Assembly: GCA_049116335.1 (NCBI GenBank)
Contig: JAGDYZ010000002.1
Location: 24,819 to 88,818, forward strand
Source of the DNA: CANMIH01 sp049116335
Lineage (GTDB): Bacteria > Pseudomonadota > Alphaproteobacteria > Rhodobacterales > Rhodobacteraceae
Direction of reading: 5' to 3'
Length of the DNA stretch: 64,000 nucleotides
The position numbers and the translations under genes were made by a program. This document shows, piece after piece, positions 1 to 8,939 of the stretch. How positions within the stretch are numbered: position 1 is the first letter of the stretch; each line of letters begins with the position of its first letter. The notes under the pieces were generated by a model that had not been told where the DNA came from, searched no databases, and saw only the letters and a list, made by a program, of their open reading frames with translations.

Positions 1-2
1 AG

Positions 3-350
3 GACAAGATGGTCGCCGTGAAGTCGGTACAGCAGGCGCGCCAGATCATGACAGCCAAATCTTTGGCGCAATATGAGCCTGAGGAAATCCTGCCGGGGCC
101 AAGCATGGCAAGCGATGCGGAAGTTCTCAAAGGGGTGGGCGATATCGCCACAACCATTTTCCACCCGGTGGGCACCTGCAAAATGGGTGATGATCCGATG
201 GCGGTGGTGGATAGCCAGCTGCGGGTGCACGGGCTCAAAGGTCTGCGGGTGGTCGATGCATCGATCATGCCCAAAATCGTCTCGGGCAACACCGCCTCTC
301 CCACGATCATGATCGCGGAAAAGGCGGCGGATATGATCCTCGGGGCTTAG
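3..350 (+). CDS. GMC-family oxidoreductase (choline/alcohol dehydrogenase type), C-terminal part
   Basis: The reading frame is open from the left edge, so the gene begins outside the window and only about 115 C-terminal residues are visible. They hold the GMC C-terminal signature: an HPVGTCKMG stretch with the catalytic-site histidine, then LRVHGLKGLRVVDASIMP and a final NTASPTIMIAEKAAD segment that closes the FAD site. Family members oxidise alcohols such as choline using FAD. The substrate cannot be judged from this fragment. The stop codon overlaps the convergent molybdopterin oxidoreductase stop by four bases, so there is no room for a separate terminator. Confidence 0.9.
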   Translation, partial: DKMVAVKSVQQARQIMTAKSLAQYEPEEILPGPSMASDAEVLKGVGDIATTIFHPVGTCKMGDDPMAVVDSQLRVHGLKGLRVVDASIMPKIVSGNTASPTIMIAEKAADMILGA

Positions 351-2395
351 CGCAAGCGTACATCCACAAAGGTTTCGTTATAACACGCGCCGTCTTCAAT
401 GTCGGTGCGTGTCTCTGCCGGGATCAGGGCATTTACGGTCAGGCCCGTTTCCGACGTGGTGCGCCAGGTGCCTTTAGGCGTGTACAACACACCGGGGCGG
501 GTGGCGTCGGTCACCTTGAGGCGCAGTGCCACCTCTCCTCGGGCATTCCAAATCATCACCGCATCACCCGTTTTCAGGCCACGTGCCTCGGCATCACTTG
601 GATGCATCTCAAGCTCTTCTTCACCCTGACAGTCTGGATGGCCGCCAAAGGTGGCATTGGTCCGCTTCATCGATCCCGGAGACATCAGCGTAAAGGGCAG
701 ATCGGGCGTGATCGGGTCATAGCGCGGCACACCAAAGCCATAGGCCTGTTCATAGGCGTCGCTGAACAGCTCAATCTTGCCTGAGGGCGTGGCGGGTTTG
801 ACGGTTTTGCACAGGATCAGATCCGCATCATCTTCCGCAAGAAACTCAATCGCTTCCTTTGTAGAAATCTCACTAGGGCGACGACCGGCAAGTTTTGGAT
901 GTGCCTCATCCACAGCCTGATCCATCAACTCGGCGTCAGTGGATTGAAAATCTGGGCCATCATACCCAAAGCGGACGGCAAGACGGCGGAAGATTTCGGT
1001 ATTGGGCAGAGCTTCACCGACTGGATCAATCACAGGCTCGGCCCGTTGCAGATAGTTTTGCCCGTAGGCGCCAAAGATGTCATTGTGCTCGAAATGGGTA
1101 GCCGCCGGGAGGATCACATCGCAGAACTGCATGCTGTCAGTCATCGCGACTTCACATCCCACGAGAAACAAATCCTCTCGCATCAACGCCGTGATCAAGG
1201 TTGTCTGATCGGGATGGGTCGCCACGGGATTGTGGTTGTAGATCATGGCTGCCTTGATCGGCACCTCAAGACTGTCATCCAGCAGTTTCTGGGCCACATC
1301 GACGATATTGAAGACACGTGTATCCGGTTTGATCAGGTGTTCACCTTGCAGGCGCGCGCGAGTTTTTGGGGTGGCCATACCGGATTTGGAGACAATACCA
1401 GCCCCCAAGCGCCCATGGTGGCCGGTCAAGGCGGGCAGAGCCATGGCGGCGCGCATACCTGATCCGCCGGAACGACCGCGTTCCATGCCGTTTCCAAACG
1501 AAAAGGCCATGTTCTCGGCGGCAACGATCCAATCTGCAAGTTGGTGGAATTGCTCCGGCGAAATCCCACAGGCTTCGACAACGTCCTCTACGGAATACTG
1601 GCGTGCCTGCGCCATATAGGCATCAAAGCCATCAACCCACTGCGCAATAAACGCGAGATCGAGAGCCTTGCGGCTTTCCAACTCGGCGGCCAGCCCCATA
1701 GCCAACACGACATCTGTGCCGGGGTGCAGCATGACATGCATGTCGCTTTGTTGAGCCACTTTGATGCGTTTGGGGTCAATGACCACGACTTTGGCACCCG
1801 TGGCACGGATCTTCTTCACCAAGCGCAACAGGTGCAGGTTCGACACCGTCATATTGTTGCCCCAGACCAAAACAAGGTCGGAATGCAAAACCTGCATCGG
1901 GGGCATGCCAGGGGCCGCGCCATAGAGACTGTTGTAGGCTCCACCGGCGACACCACCGCAAAGCGGGCCGCGATTGAGCAGGGTCGCCCCCATGTGATAG
2001 AAAAAGCGACGGTCCATGGACCCGCCGGCAAGTTCTCCATGTGGTCCGGAATAGTTGAAGGGCATCACGCTTTCCGGGCCGTGGGTTTTGATAGCCTGCG
2101 AAAACCCGTCATGCACCAGATCAAGCGCCTCATCCCACGAAATGCGTTCAAACTGCCCCGAACCACGTGGACCCACACGGCGCAGTGGATGATGTAGCCG
2201 CTTTTCTCCATGAACGAAGTCGGGATAAAAGCGCGTTACTTTGTTGCAGATAACACCATCTGTAAACGGGTTGGCTGTCGAGCCACGCACCTCGGTAATC
2301 TGATCGCCGTCGACTGTCACAGACAGGCTACAGGTGTCCGGGCAATCCAGTGGGCATACGCTGGGGCGGGTGACGGGGGCTGTGTCAAGGGACAT
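347..2395 (-). CDS. Molybdopterin (bis-MGD) oxidoreductase with N-terminal [4Fe-4S] motif
   Basis: The 682-residue protein belongs to the DMSO reductase/formate dehydrogenase superfamily. Cysteines 14, 18, 22 and 50 form the CX3CX3CX27C pattern that binds a [4Fe-4S] cluster. The body carries the usual molybdopterin blocks (WDEAL, then VWGNN and VVIDPK near the centre) and the C-terminal molydopterin dinucleotide-binding region with MHPSDAEARGL and RPGVLYTPKGTWR. No Tat signal is visible at the N-terminus, so a cytoplasmic location is likely. Neighbours give no clear partner subunit: a GMC oxidoreductase end converges on it and the dmdA-acuI terminator lies upstream. The substrate is unknown; many such roseobacter enzymes are annotated only by family. 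Confidence 0.9.
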   Translation of the reverse strand: MSLDTAPVTRPSVCPLDCPDTCSLSVTVDGDQITEVRGSTANPFTDGVICNKVTRFYPDFVHGEKRLHHPLRRVGPRGSGQFERISWDEALDLVHDGFSQAIKTHGPESVMPFNYSGPHGELAGGSMDRRFFYHMGATLLNRGPLCGGVAGGAYNSLYGAAPGMPPMQVLHSDLVLVWGNNMTVSNLHLLRLVKKIRATGAKVVVIDPKRIKVAQQSDMHVMLHPGTDVVLAMGLAAELESRKALDLAFIAQWVDGFDAYMAQARQYSVEDVVEACGISPEQFHQLADWIVAAENMAFSFGNGMERGRSGGSGMRAAMALPALTGHHGRLGAGIVSKSGMATPKTRARLQGEHLIKPDTRVFNIVDVAQKLLDDSLEVPIKAAMIYNHNPVATHPDQTTLITALMREDLFLVGCEVAMTDSMQFCDVILPAATHFEHNDIFGAYGQNYLQRAEPVIDPVGEALPNTEIFRRLAVRFGYDGPDFQSTDAELMDQAVDEAHPKLAGRRPSEISTKEAIEFLAEDDADLILCKTVKPATPSGKIELFSDAYEQAYGFGVPRYDPITPDLPFTLMSPGSMKRTNATFGGHPDCQGEEELEMHPSDAEARGLKTGDAVMIWNARGEVALRLKVTDATRPGVLYTPKGTWRTTSETGLTVNALIPAETRTDIEDGACYNETFVDVRLR

Positions 2396-2470
2396 GGCAA
2401 TCTCCGAAAATAGTCGTTGATTGCACTGTGACTGGAAAATGGAGCTTCGCGAAGATCCAAAACCAAGGAA

Positions 2471-2503
2471 AACGGGCAGTCCAATTCATCTGGACTGCCC
2501 GTT
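2471..2503 (-). terminator. Rho-independent terminator of the dmdA-acuI operon
   Basis: A perfect 13-bp stem (AACGGGCAGTCCA with its complement) encloses a 7-base loop. On the minus strand it lies 20 bases after the acuI stop and is followed by a short pyrimidine-rich tail (TTCCTTGG). It separates acuI from the molybdopterin oxidoreductase downstream on the same strand. Confidence 0.85.
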
Positions 2504-2522
2504 AGAGATGTCATGGCATTGA

Positions 2523-3506
2523 TCAGGCGTTGACGTCAACCACCACGCGGCCTTGAACCTGACCTTTCAGAATGTCCGCGCCGAGTTGCGGAAGGTCACC
2601 CAATGCGGCCGGACGGATCATGGCCTCGAGTTTGTCCATTGGCAGATCTTGTGCGATGCGCTGCCAGGCGCGCAGGCGATTGTCATAGGGCTGCATCACG
2701 CTGTCGATGCCCAAAAGGTTCACACCGCGCAGCAGGAACGGCACAACGGTCGCGGGCAATGCAGCGCCGCCCGCCAATCCAACTGCGGACACCGACGCAC
2801 CGTATTTCATCTGGCCAAGCACCCGTGCCAGCATCGCACCGCCGACAGCGTCCACGCAGCCCGCCCAAGCCTCGGCTTCCAATGGGCGCTTGGTGGTTTC
2901 ATTGATCTCGTCGCGCGCTACGATCTGTGTGGCCCCCAGATCTTTCAGGTACTCGGTGGTTTCTGGGCGTCCTGTTACAGCCGCAACCTCATGGCCCAGC
3001 TTGGCCAGAATGGCGGTCGCAACCGAGCCGACCCCCCCGGCCGCACCGGTTACCAAAACGGGACCATCTTTGATGCCGTGATCTTCAAGCGCCATGACCG
3101 CCAACATCGCAGTGAAGCCCGCAGTGCCCACAGCCATCGCCTGCCGTGTGGTGATACCCTCTGGCAGGGGCACAAGCATATCAGCCTTCACCCGCGCCTT
3201 TTGCGCATAGCCACCCCAGCGGTTTTCGCCCACGCGCCAACCGGTTAGCACAACTTTGTCACCTGGCTTGTATCGGTCATCCTCTGAGGCTTCGACGGTG
3301 CCCGCAAAATCAATCCCGGGCACATGCGGGTAGTTGCGCACCAAACCACCACCGGGGCCAATGCAAAGCCCATCTTTGTAGTTCACTGTGGAGTAGTCGA
3401 CCGATACGAGAACATCACCTTCGGGCAGCTGATCTTCGCTGATCTGGCTCACAGAAGCGTTTGTTTTGCCGTCATCGTCTTTGTTAACAATCAGAGCGTT
3501 GAACAT
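2523..3506 (-). CDS. acuI: Acryloyl-CoA reductase AcuI (MDR/YhdH family)
   Basis: This 327-residue zinc-independent medium-chain dehydrogenase/reductase has the quinone-oxidoreductase layout: N-terminal GroES-like fold (NYKD near residue 42, PGIDFAGTV near 63-71) and a Rossmann NADPH site at residues 153-160 (GAAGGVG). AcuI reduces acryloyl-CoA to propionyl-CoA and detoxifies acrylate derived from DMSP. The assignment rests on family resemblance, on the usual length of about 328 residues, and on its position nine bases downstream of dmdA, the arrangement known in Ruegeria. Other YhdH-type reductases look similar, so without the dmdA neighbour the substrate would be less certain. A strong terminator follows the stop. 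Confidence 0.9.
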   Translation of the reverse strand: MFNALIVNKDDDGKTNASVSQISEDQLPEGDVLVSVDYSTVNYKDGLCIGPGGGLVRNYPHVPGIDFAGTVEASEDDRYKPGDKVVLTGWRVGENRWGGYAQKARVKADMLVPLPEGITTRQAMAVGTAGFTAMLAVMALEDHGIKDGPVLVTGAAGGVGSVATAILAKLGHEVAAVTGRPETTEYLKDLGATQIVARDEINETTKRPLEAEAWAGCVDAVGGAMLARVLGQMKYGASVSAVGLAGGAALPATVVPFLLRGVNLLGIDSVMQPYDNRLRAWQRIAQDLPMDKLEAMIRPAALGDLPQLGADILKGQVQGRVVVDVNA

Positions 3507-3515
3507 GGGTTTCCC

Positions 3516-4619
3516 TTATTTCCAAGACGTTTCGCGAACAATTGCAGTGCGCGGTCCAGTTTGCGTTTCCACCACAAGCTCGGTCCCGGCGTCCCAATGA
3601 GACGCGGACACCATGCCGATGGCGACGTTGGTGTTCTGAAATGGGGACCAAACGGCGGAAGAGACCCGCCCAACACGTTGATCTCCTGCCCGCAACGGCC
3701 AATGGCGATCGCACAGGGGGACGGCATCCCCTTCGATTGAAATTGAACGGATTTGTTGTTTCGGTCCGTTCTGGGCCACCTCAGCCAAAGCAGCATGTCC
3801 GATGCAATCGGTGATCCGATCGGTGGTGCAGAACTTGCCAAGACCCGCTTCGAACGGGTTGTTGTCGGCGGTCATGTCGCTCCCGTACGAGAGTAATCCG
3901 CCCTCGACGCGCTCAATCATATTGGGGCATCCGGCACGAACATCGAGACTCTGACCGGCTTCGAAAAGCGCGTTCCACAGGGGCATCCCGTGTTCCCAGC
4001 CGTCGACGTAGATTTCAAAACCACCCTGCTTGGAATATCCCGAGCGCGCGATCACATGCTCTGTTCCGCCAAATTCAAAACGTTTGTAGCGGAAAAACTT
4101 CACATCCCGGACCGCGTCACCAAAAACACGCGCCATCAACTCATCGGATTTTGGACCTTGAATGGCCAAGGGAGACACATCAGGCTCAAAAATCTGAACA
4201 TCGAGATTTCGACCGACGGCCAAACCTTTGACCCACATAATGAGATCGCTGTCAGCAATTGAAATCCACCAGCGGTCTTCTTCGAGTTTCACGGCAACAG
4301 GGTCGTTGAGCATGCCGCCGGATTGATCGACCACAGGGATGTAGTAACACTGGTCTTCCTTCATCCGGCTAAGATCACGCGGCGTCAGAAGTTGCGCGAG
4401 TTTTCCCGCATCCGGGCCGCGCAGCTCGATCTGGCGTTCACAGGCCACATCCCAAACCTGAACAGCCTCACGCAAATGTCGGCTATCTTCTTCGACTGAG
4501 TGGAAGAACGTTGGCAACAACATGTGGTTGTATACGGAATAGGCTTTGACGCCTTCGGCTTCGACACCATTGGAAAACGGCGTGCGCCGCAGGCGGTGAC
4601 TGGGGGACATCAGGTACAT
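3516..4619 (-). CDS. dmdA: DMSP demethylase DmdA (GcvT-like, tetrahydrofolate-dependent)
   Basis: The 367-residue protein has the aminomethyltransferase (GcvT) fold: an N-terminal folate-binding domain (VWDVACERQIELRGPDA, LTPRDLS, SPLAIQGPKS) and a C-terminal barrel (GRVSSAVWSPF, IGMVSA). DmdA moves a methyl group from dimethylsulfoniopropionate to tetrahydrofolate, giving methylmercaptopropionate, and acts in the cytoplasm. Closely similar GcvT paralogues exist, but the length, the tight pairing with acuI and the divergent GntR gene match the Ruegeria dmdA locus. Start choice: ATG 4619 lies ten bases after AGAAGG; an in-frame ATG three codons later is possible. The promoter must lie in the short region shared with the GntR gene. 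Confidence 0.9.
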   Translation of the reverse strand: MYLMSPSHRLRRTPFSNGVEAEGVKAYSVYNHMLLPTFFHSVEEDSRHLREAVQVWDVACERQIELRGPDAGKLAQLLTPRDLSRMKEDQCYYIPVVDQSGGMLNDPVAVKLEEDRWWISIADSDLIMWVKGLAVGRNLDVQIFEPDVSPLAIQGPKSDELMARVFGDAVRDVKFFRYKRFEFGGTEHVIARSGYSKQGGFEIYVDGWEHGMPLWNALFEAGQSLDVRAGCPNMIERVEGGLLSYGSDMTADNNPFEAGLGKFCTTDRITDCIGHAALAEVAQNGPKQQIRSISIEGDAVPLCDRHWPLRAGDQRVGRVSSAVWSPFQNTNVAIGMVSASHWDAGTELVVETQTGPRTAIVRETSWK

Positions 4620-4771
4620 GGCATAGCGACCTTCTGAAGGGGTTAGATGGATGATTGACGTGCCAAATCAGATTGGTTGCAGATAAGCGCCCAAACCGAT
4701 GGTTCGAGCGAAGTGCCTAGTCGCAGCATTCTCAAACCCTCCCTTGCCTGAGTCGCCTTTCCTGCTAAAAT

Positions 4772-4801
4772 AAATGCCAGACAATTAAATGCCTGACAAT
4801 T
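4772..4801. promoter_or_regulatory. Tandem 15-bp direct repeat at the GntR start, probable operator of the dmdA locus
   Basis: Two adjacent 15-bp units, AAATGCCAGACAATT and AAATGCCTGACAATT, differ at one position and end five bases before the GntR ATG. They sit in the only region between dmdA and the regulator. FadR-type GntR proteins often control their own divergent promoter, and the GACAATT core is present in both units. The operator role is inferred. Confidence 0.55.
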
Positions 4802-4805
4802 GAAA

Positions 4806-5558
4806 ATGACACAAAACAAACAACAACCCTCAGATCGCCCAGCCCAGATTGCCAAATCGATACGAGACGCCATTCTGAACGGCGTCTTGATGGCGGATGA
4901 TCGCCTTCCCTCTGAGGCCGAGCTCTCAGAGCAGTTTCAAGTGTCGCGTCCGACAGTGCGTGAGGCGCTTAAAAGATTGGCGGCCCAATCGCTTATTCGC
5001 ACTCAACGTGGTGCCTTTGGCGGGGCATTTATCCATCGTTTGTCCTATGCAGAAGCACAGGATCAACATGTCACGACATCGACTCTGCTTCTGTCGATCA
5101 ACGACGTGGGCTTTGATGTGGCTTGCGAGGCACGTTATGCGCTTGAAAGGTCCTGCACGCGGCTTGCAGCTGAGCGCAGAACGGCGGACCACCTCGCGAC
5201 CATGCGGGCCGAAATTCACCGGCAGGGGCAGCCGGGTCTAAGTGATGAATCCTTTTGCGCATCTGATGTCACATTGCACCGTGCGCTAGTGGACAGCACA
5301 GGCAACCCAATTTTGTCGTATCAATTGGCGGGGTCGGTCGAGGCGATGCAGCCTCTGATGAACATGATCACCTTCACCGCCCGGTCGCGTGCGCATATCG
5401 TTGAATTGCATACACGTTTGGCCGACGCGCTTGAGGCACGAGAGGCCGTGAGGGCAGACGCGGTTTTGTCCGAGCTTGAAGACTATACTTTGTCTTTGGG
5501 GCAGGGGGTCATGGCTGCGCGGGCGGCTCGCAGACCCGACACAAAAGGCTCGAAATAG
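4806..5558 (+). CDS. GntR/FadR-family regulator beside dmdA
   Basis: The 250-residue protein has an N-terminal winged helix (residues about 10-75, with LPSEAELSEQFQVSRPTVREALKRL as the recognition region) and an FCD-type all-helical effector domain with a TGNPILSYQLAGSVEAMQPLM stretch. It is divergent from dmdA-acuI, the gene order known in Ruegeria, where such regulators respond to DMSP breakdown products; acryloyl-CoA or a related acyl-CoA is a plausible ligand, but that is inference. The start is placed at ATG 4806; an in-frame TTG at 4800 lies inside the tandem repeat and is less likely. Autoregulation is suggested by the repeat overlapping its translation start. Confidence 0.9.
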   Translation: MTQNKQQPSDRPAQIAKSIRDAILNGVLMADDRLPSEAELSEQFQVSRPTVREALKRLAAQSLIRTQRGAFGGAFIHRLSYAEAQDQHVTTSTLLLSINDVGFDVACEARYALERSCTRLAAERRTADHLATMRAEIHRQGQPGLSDESFCASDVTLHRALVDSTGNPILSYQLAGSVEAMQPLMNMITFTARSRAHIVELHTRLADALEAREAVRADAVLSELEDYTLSLGQGVMAARAARRPDTKGSK

Positions 5559-5671
5559 AGCGTTTCGATCTTCTAACGAACCCAGAAAACCAAGAGGGAT
5601 TTTGGGGTCGATTTTTGTGCCTTGTTAGATTGCATCCTTTTGGATACAATATGGGCATCTTTTAGCCACCG

Positions 5672-6718
5672 ATGAGGTTTTGTTTGTCCACACTTCAGCT
5701 GCGCACCCAAACATTTGTCATTGCGGCGGTCGGAACTGCCTTTTTCTGGTGGTTCGATTTTCCGCTGCCCTTCCTGTTTGGCCCGATGGCGGCTTGTTTA
5801 GTTGCCGCATTTTCTGGGATTTCACTGAAGGGATTTGGCCAGGTCTCAACGGGCGCGCGGACCATTCTCGGGGTTGCGGTTGGTGCAACTTTGACGCCTG
5901 CACTCCTTTTGCAACTGCCACAGGTCGCGGCGTCGTTGGCGATTGTGCCGCTTTACATTGCGTTGATTGGACTGATCGGGGTGCCGTTTTTCAAACGGGT
6001 TTGCGGGTATGACACCGCCACGGCCTATTACGCGGCAATGCCGGGAGGATTGCAGGATATGGTGATCTTCGGCCAAGAAGCCGGAGCCAATCCACGCATT
6101 TTATCTCTTGTTCACGCGACCCGCGTTTTGTTGATTGTCACGCTCGCTCCGGTTCTTCTCGTATCACTTTTTGGCGTCACTCTGAGCAATCCAATAGGCG
6201 CCCCGGCGTCATCGCTTCCGTGGCACGAGCTGACGTTAATGGGGGTTGCGGCCATTGTCGGATGGAAAGGCGGCGAACGTCTGGGCCTGTTTGGGGCATC
6301 GATCTTGGGGCCCATGCTCGTCGCGGCCTGCTTTGCAATAATCGGATTGATCGAACACCGCCCCCCGAAAGAAGCCATCCTCGCCGCCCAGTTCTTTTTG
6401 GGAACGGCGCTTGGGGTACAGTATATGGGCATAACTTGGCGCGAATTCCGCAAGATCATCGCTGCCGCTGTGGTGTTTGTGGTTTTGGTCGCCGTTCTGG
6501 CCGCAGGGCTCGCCTTGGCGATCCCGCATGTTGTACCCATGGGGCAAATGGAAGCCTTTTTGGCCTTTGCCCCCGGTGGTCAGGCGGAAATGACGGTCTT
6601 GGCCATTGTCGCGGGTGCAGATCTTGGGGTCGTGATCGCGCATCATTTGGTGCGGATCGTTGTGGTGATCACCTGTGCACCCCTTGCGGCGCGCTGGATC
6701 AAAGGGGCTGCGCAATAA
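5672..6718 (+). CDS. AbrB-family (duplicated AbrB domain) membrane protein
   Basis: The 348-residue protein is almost entirely hydrophobic and predicted to have about ten membrane segments. It contains the duplicated family motif: FLFGPMAACLVAA with GARTILGVAVG in the first half, and GASILGPMLVAA with FLGTALGVQYMG in the second, plus AMPGGLQDM and FAPGGQAEMTVLA loops. This is the Pfam AbrB (formerly ammonia monooxygenase) family of putative transporters or regulators of unknown substrate, found in many proteobacteria. It stands alone, 114 bases after the GntR gene, and converges with the flavoenzyme gene at 6741. The upstream ribosome-binding site is weak. No link to DMSP metabolism can be shown. 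Confidence 0.85.
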   Translation: MRFCLSTLQLRTQTFVIAAVGTAFFWWFDFPLPFLFGPMAACLVAAFSGISLKGFGQVSTGARTILGVAVGATLTPALLLQLPQVAASLAIVPLYIALIGLIGVPFFKRVCGYDTATAYYAAMPGGLQDMVIFGQEAGANPRILSLVHATRVLLIVTLAPVLLVSLFGVTLSNPIGAPASSLPWHELTLMGVAAIVGWKGGERLGLFGASILGPMLVAACFAIIGLIEHRPPKEAILAAQFFLGTALGVQYMGITWREFRKIIAAAVVFVVLVAVLAAGLALAIPHVVPMGQMEAFLAFAPGGQAEMTVLAIVAGADLGVVIAHHLVRIVVVITCAPLAARWIKGAAQ

Positions 6719-6740
6719 TGCACCGCGCAGCCCGGTCGAT

Positions 6741-8810
6741 TTAGTCGATGGCCAGCTCAGTGATTTCGCGGCGGAAGGGCAGCGCATCGCCGATATCAGG
6801 CGTGTCGAGTTCGCGGGCATAGCGATGTCCCGCATAGGTGGCCCAGGCAATGGGGCCGGGCGCGCTGGCATCCCCGATCAGTTTGACCGATTTGATCCCA
6901 GCATCGGCCCACTCATTTTCACGCGCCATCAGGTCGTTGAATACAGCATCCTTGCCGACACGAGACGCCACCATCACAACCGCGTCCGCTTCTATTTTCC
7001 AGGTGCGATCGGTGTAGGTGCAGTTCGAGACCACATGATCGGCATGAATTTCACTGACACCCTGGTTTAGGACAATTTCAACGCCCGCTTCGACCAGACG
7101 CGGATGAATTGCGACCTGTTCCAGCGTGTTGTTGGTCCAGTCGCTGACATAGGCTGACGGTGTGACAAGAGTGACATCAGCGCCTTGTTTAGCCAACATC
7201 TCGGCAAGCACGCCGCCCATGTAGTAATGGTCATCATCATAAACCACGACTTTGCCGGTGGGCACGGTTCCATCCATCAGATCATCTGGCGTATAGATTT
7301 TTGCACCCTCTGCAATCGGCATCGGCACCACGTGTTGACGCGACACCCCATCTCGCCGCCAGCTTGATCCGGTTGCGATACAGATGTTTTCAAAACCAAA
7401 TTCCAGAATGCTTTCAGCATCCAGTTCACTTTCACGATAGATCTCAACATTGGGCCGCTGTCCCAGCTGATAATCGCGGTAATCCACAACCCGGCCCCAG
7501 GCGGACAGCCCGGGCAATTTACGTTCGCGGGTGACACGTCCGCCAATCTCGCTTCCGGCTTCGGCCACCGCCACATCATACCCACGACGGCACAGCGCCC
7601 AGGCTGCTTCGAGACCTGCGGGGCCTGACCCTACAACAAGGACATTGCTGCTGTCGCCTTTGGTGTTCATCTTTTCCGGATGCCAGCCTTTGCGCCATTC
7701 CTCCATAAAGGTCGGGTTCTGGGTGCAACGGCTGATCGACATTGTCATGTCACCGGTGATGCAGATGTTACAGCCAATGCATTCGCGAATGTCTTCGATC
7801 CGGCCTTCTTCCACCTTCTTTGGCAGGAAAGGATCAGCAATTGACGGGCGCGCACAACCGATGAAATCCAGCGTGCCCTGTTTGATCATCTTGGCCATCA
7901 CGTCAGGCGATGTGAACCGACCAACCCCGACAATCGGTTTGTCGGTCAGATCGTGAATGCCCTTCACCAACTGTTCCTGCGCAGCCTCTTCTTTGAACCG
8001 CGAAGGTCCCGAGCAATCTTCCCAGGTGCCCTGCGCCAGGTCCCAAAGATCCGGCAGGTCTTTGTTCATTTCAATGAAATCGCGCACTTCGGCGTTGGAA
8101 AACCCAAGATCGCCAATGGTTTCATCCAGAGAGACCCGCAAGGTGATGGCGATCTGGTCGCCGACCGCATCGCGCATGTCCGAAATCACCTCGTTCACAA
8201 AACGCGCCCGGTTTTCAAGGCTACCACCATATTCATCGCCGCGCTGGTTGGTGGCGCGGGACAGGAAGTGCTGGAAAATACCAAAGCCATGTGCGCCGTA
8301 GAGGCAGATCAGGTCAAAGCCCGCATCTTTCGAGCGTTTGGCCGCATTCACAAACCAGCGGCGCAGATCTTTGATGTCCGTTTTCGACAGAGCACGCGCT
8401 TGAATAGGGTCATTGGTGAAGGTGCGAATGGGCAGGGCCGACGGCGCCAAGGGCACCTCTTTGGTGTAGAGGTTCGGACCGTTGATGCCGGAATAGGCCA
8501 ATTGGATACCCGCCAAAGCGCCATGCGTTTTCATCTTCTCCGACATCTTACGCAGCTGAGGGATATCCTTGTCTTCCCAAAGGCGTAGCTCGATGAAGGG
8601 AGTGATCTCCGAAGTATGATGCATCTCACACTGTTCGGTGAAAATCACGCCCCAGCCGCCTTCGGCTTTGATCCCACGCATCTCTGCCGCCGCGGAAGGG
8701 TCGCGATATCCACCACCGTTGCAATGCGGCACTTGGTAGAAGCGGTTTTTGGCGGTGTGAGGGCCGATTTTCATCGGCTCAAATAGAATATCATAACGAG
8801 GATCGCGCAT
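6741..8810 (-). CDS. TMA dehydrogenase-family amine dehydrogenase with a histamine-dehydrogenase-like substrate bowl
   Basis: The 689-residue iron-sulfur flavoprotein closely follows trimethylamine dehydrogenase from its first residues. Cys30 in FYQVPHC matches the cysteine that binds FMN covalently; Cys344, 347, 350 and 362 match the [4Fe-4S] ligands; Tyr171 and His174 match catalytic residues; GSGPAG at 394-399 begins the C-terminal ADP-binding domain. The aromatic bowl of TMA dehydrogenase (Tyr60, Trp264, Trp355) is here Gln60, Trp263 and Asp354. From memory of the family this is the pattern of histamine dehydrogenase, so a primary amine rather than TMA is the likely substrate. Neighbouring RidA and aldehyde dehydrogenase fit oxidative deamination. 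Divergent from a LuxR-type gene. Start has GAGAGG upstream. Confidence 0.8.
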   Translation of the reverse strand: MRDPRYDILFEPMKIGPHTAKNRFYQVPHCNGGGYRDPSAAAEMRGIKAEGGWGVIFTEQCEMHHTSEITPFIELRLWEDKDIPQLRKMSEKMKTHGALAGIQLAYSGINGPNLYTKEVPLAPSALPIRTFTNDPIQARALSKTDIKDLRRWFVNAAKRSKDAGFDLICLYGAHGFGIFQHFLSRATNQRGDEYGGSLENRARFVNEVISDMRDAVGDQIAITLRVSLDETIGDLGFSNAEVRDFIEMNKDLPDLWDLAQGTWEDCSGPSRFKEEAAQEQLVKGIHDLTDKPIVGVGRFTSPDVMAKMIKQGTLDFIGCARPSIADPFLPKKVEEGRIEDIRECIGCNICITGDMTMSISRCTQNPTFMEEWRKGWHPEKMNTKGDSSNVLVVGSGPAGLEAAWALCRRGYDVAVAEAGSEIGGRVTRERKLPGLSAWGRVVDYRDYQLGQRPNVEIYRESELDAESILEFGFENICIATGSSWRRDGVSRQHVVPMPIAEGAKIYTPDDLMDGTVPTGKVVVYDDDHYYMGGVLAEMLAKQGADVTLVTPSAYVSDWTNNTLEQVAIHPRLVEAGVEIVLNQGVSEIHADHVVSNCTYTDRTWKIEADAVVMVASRVGKDAVFNDLMARENEWADAGIKSVKLIGDASAPGPIAWATYAGHRYARELDTPDIGDALPFRREITELAID

Positions 8811-8865
8811 GATCTGTCCTCTCTCTGGCTTGGATGGCCTTCCGGGGCCATCTCGGTGGCTGGGT

Positions 8866-8931
8866 GGGGCCTGTACCCCTGTAATTGCGAGAGGAATGCT
8901 ATTATCTCCAATTCAGGGGGTATATACCCCC
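8866..8931. promoter_or_regulatory. Two GGGG-N6-CCCC inverted repeats 50 bp apart between the amine dehydrogenase and LuxR-type genes
   Basis: A perfect 16-bp palindrome, GGGGGTATATACCCCC, lies at 8916-8931 immediately before the LuxR-type start. A second element with the same GGGG-N6-CCCC layout lies at 8866-8879. Their left edges are exactly 50 bp apart, about five helical turns, so both face the same side of DNA. This suits a dimeric LuxR-family regulator acting on the divergent promoters. The role is inferred. Confidence 0.55.
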
Positions 8932-8939
8932 AGAGTGGT

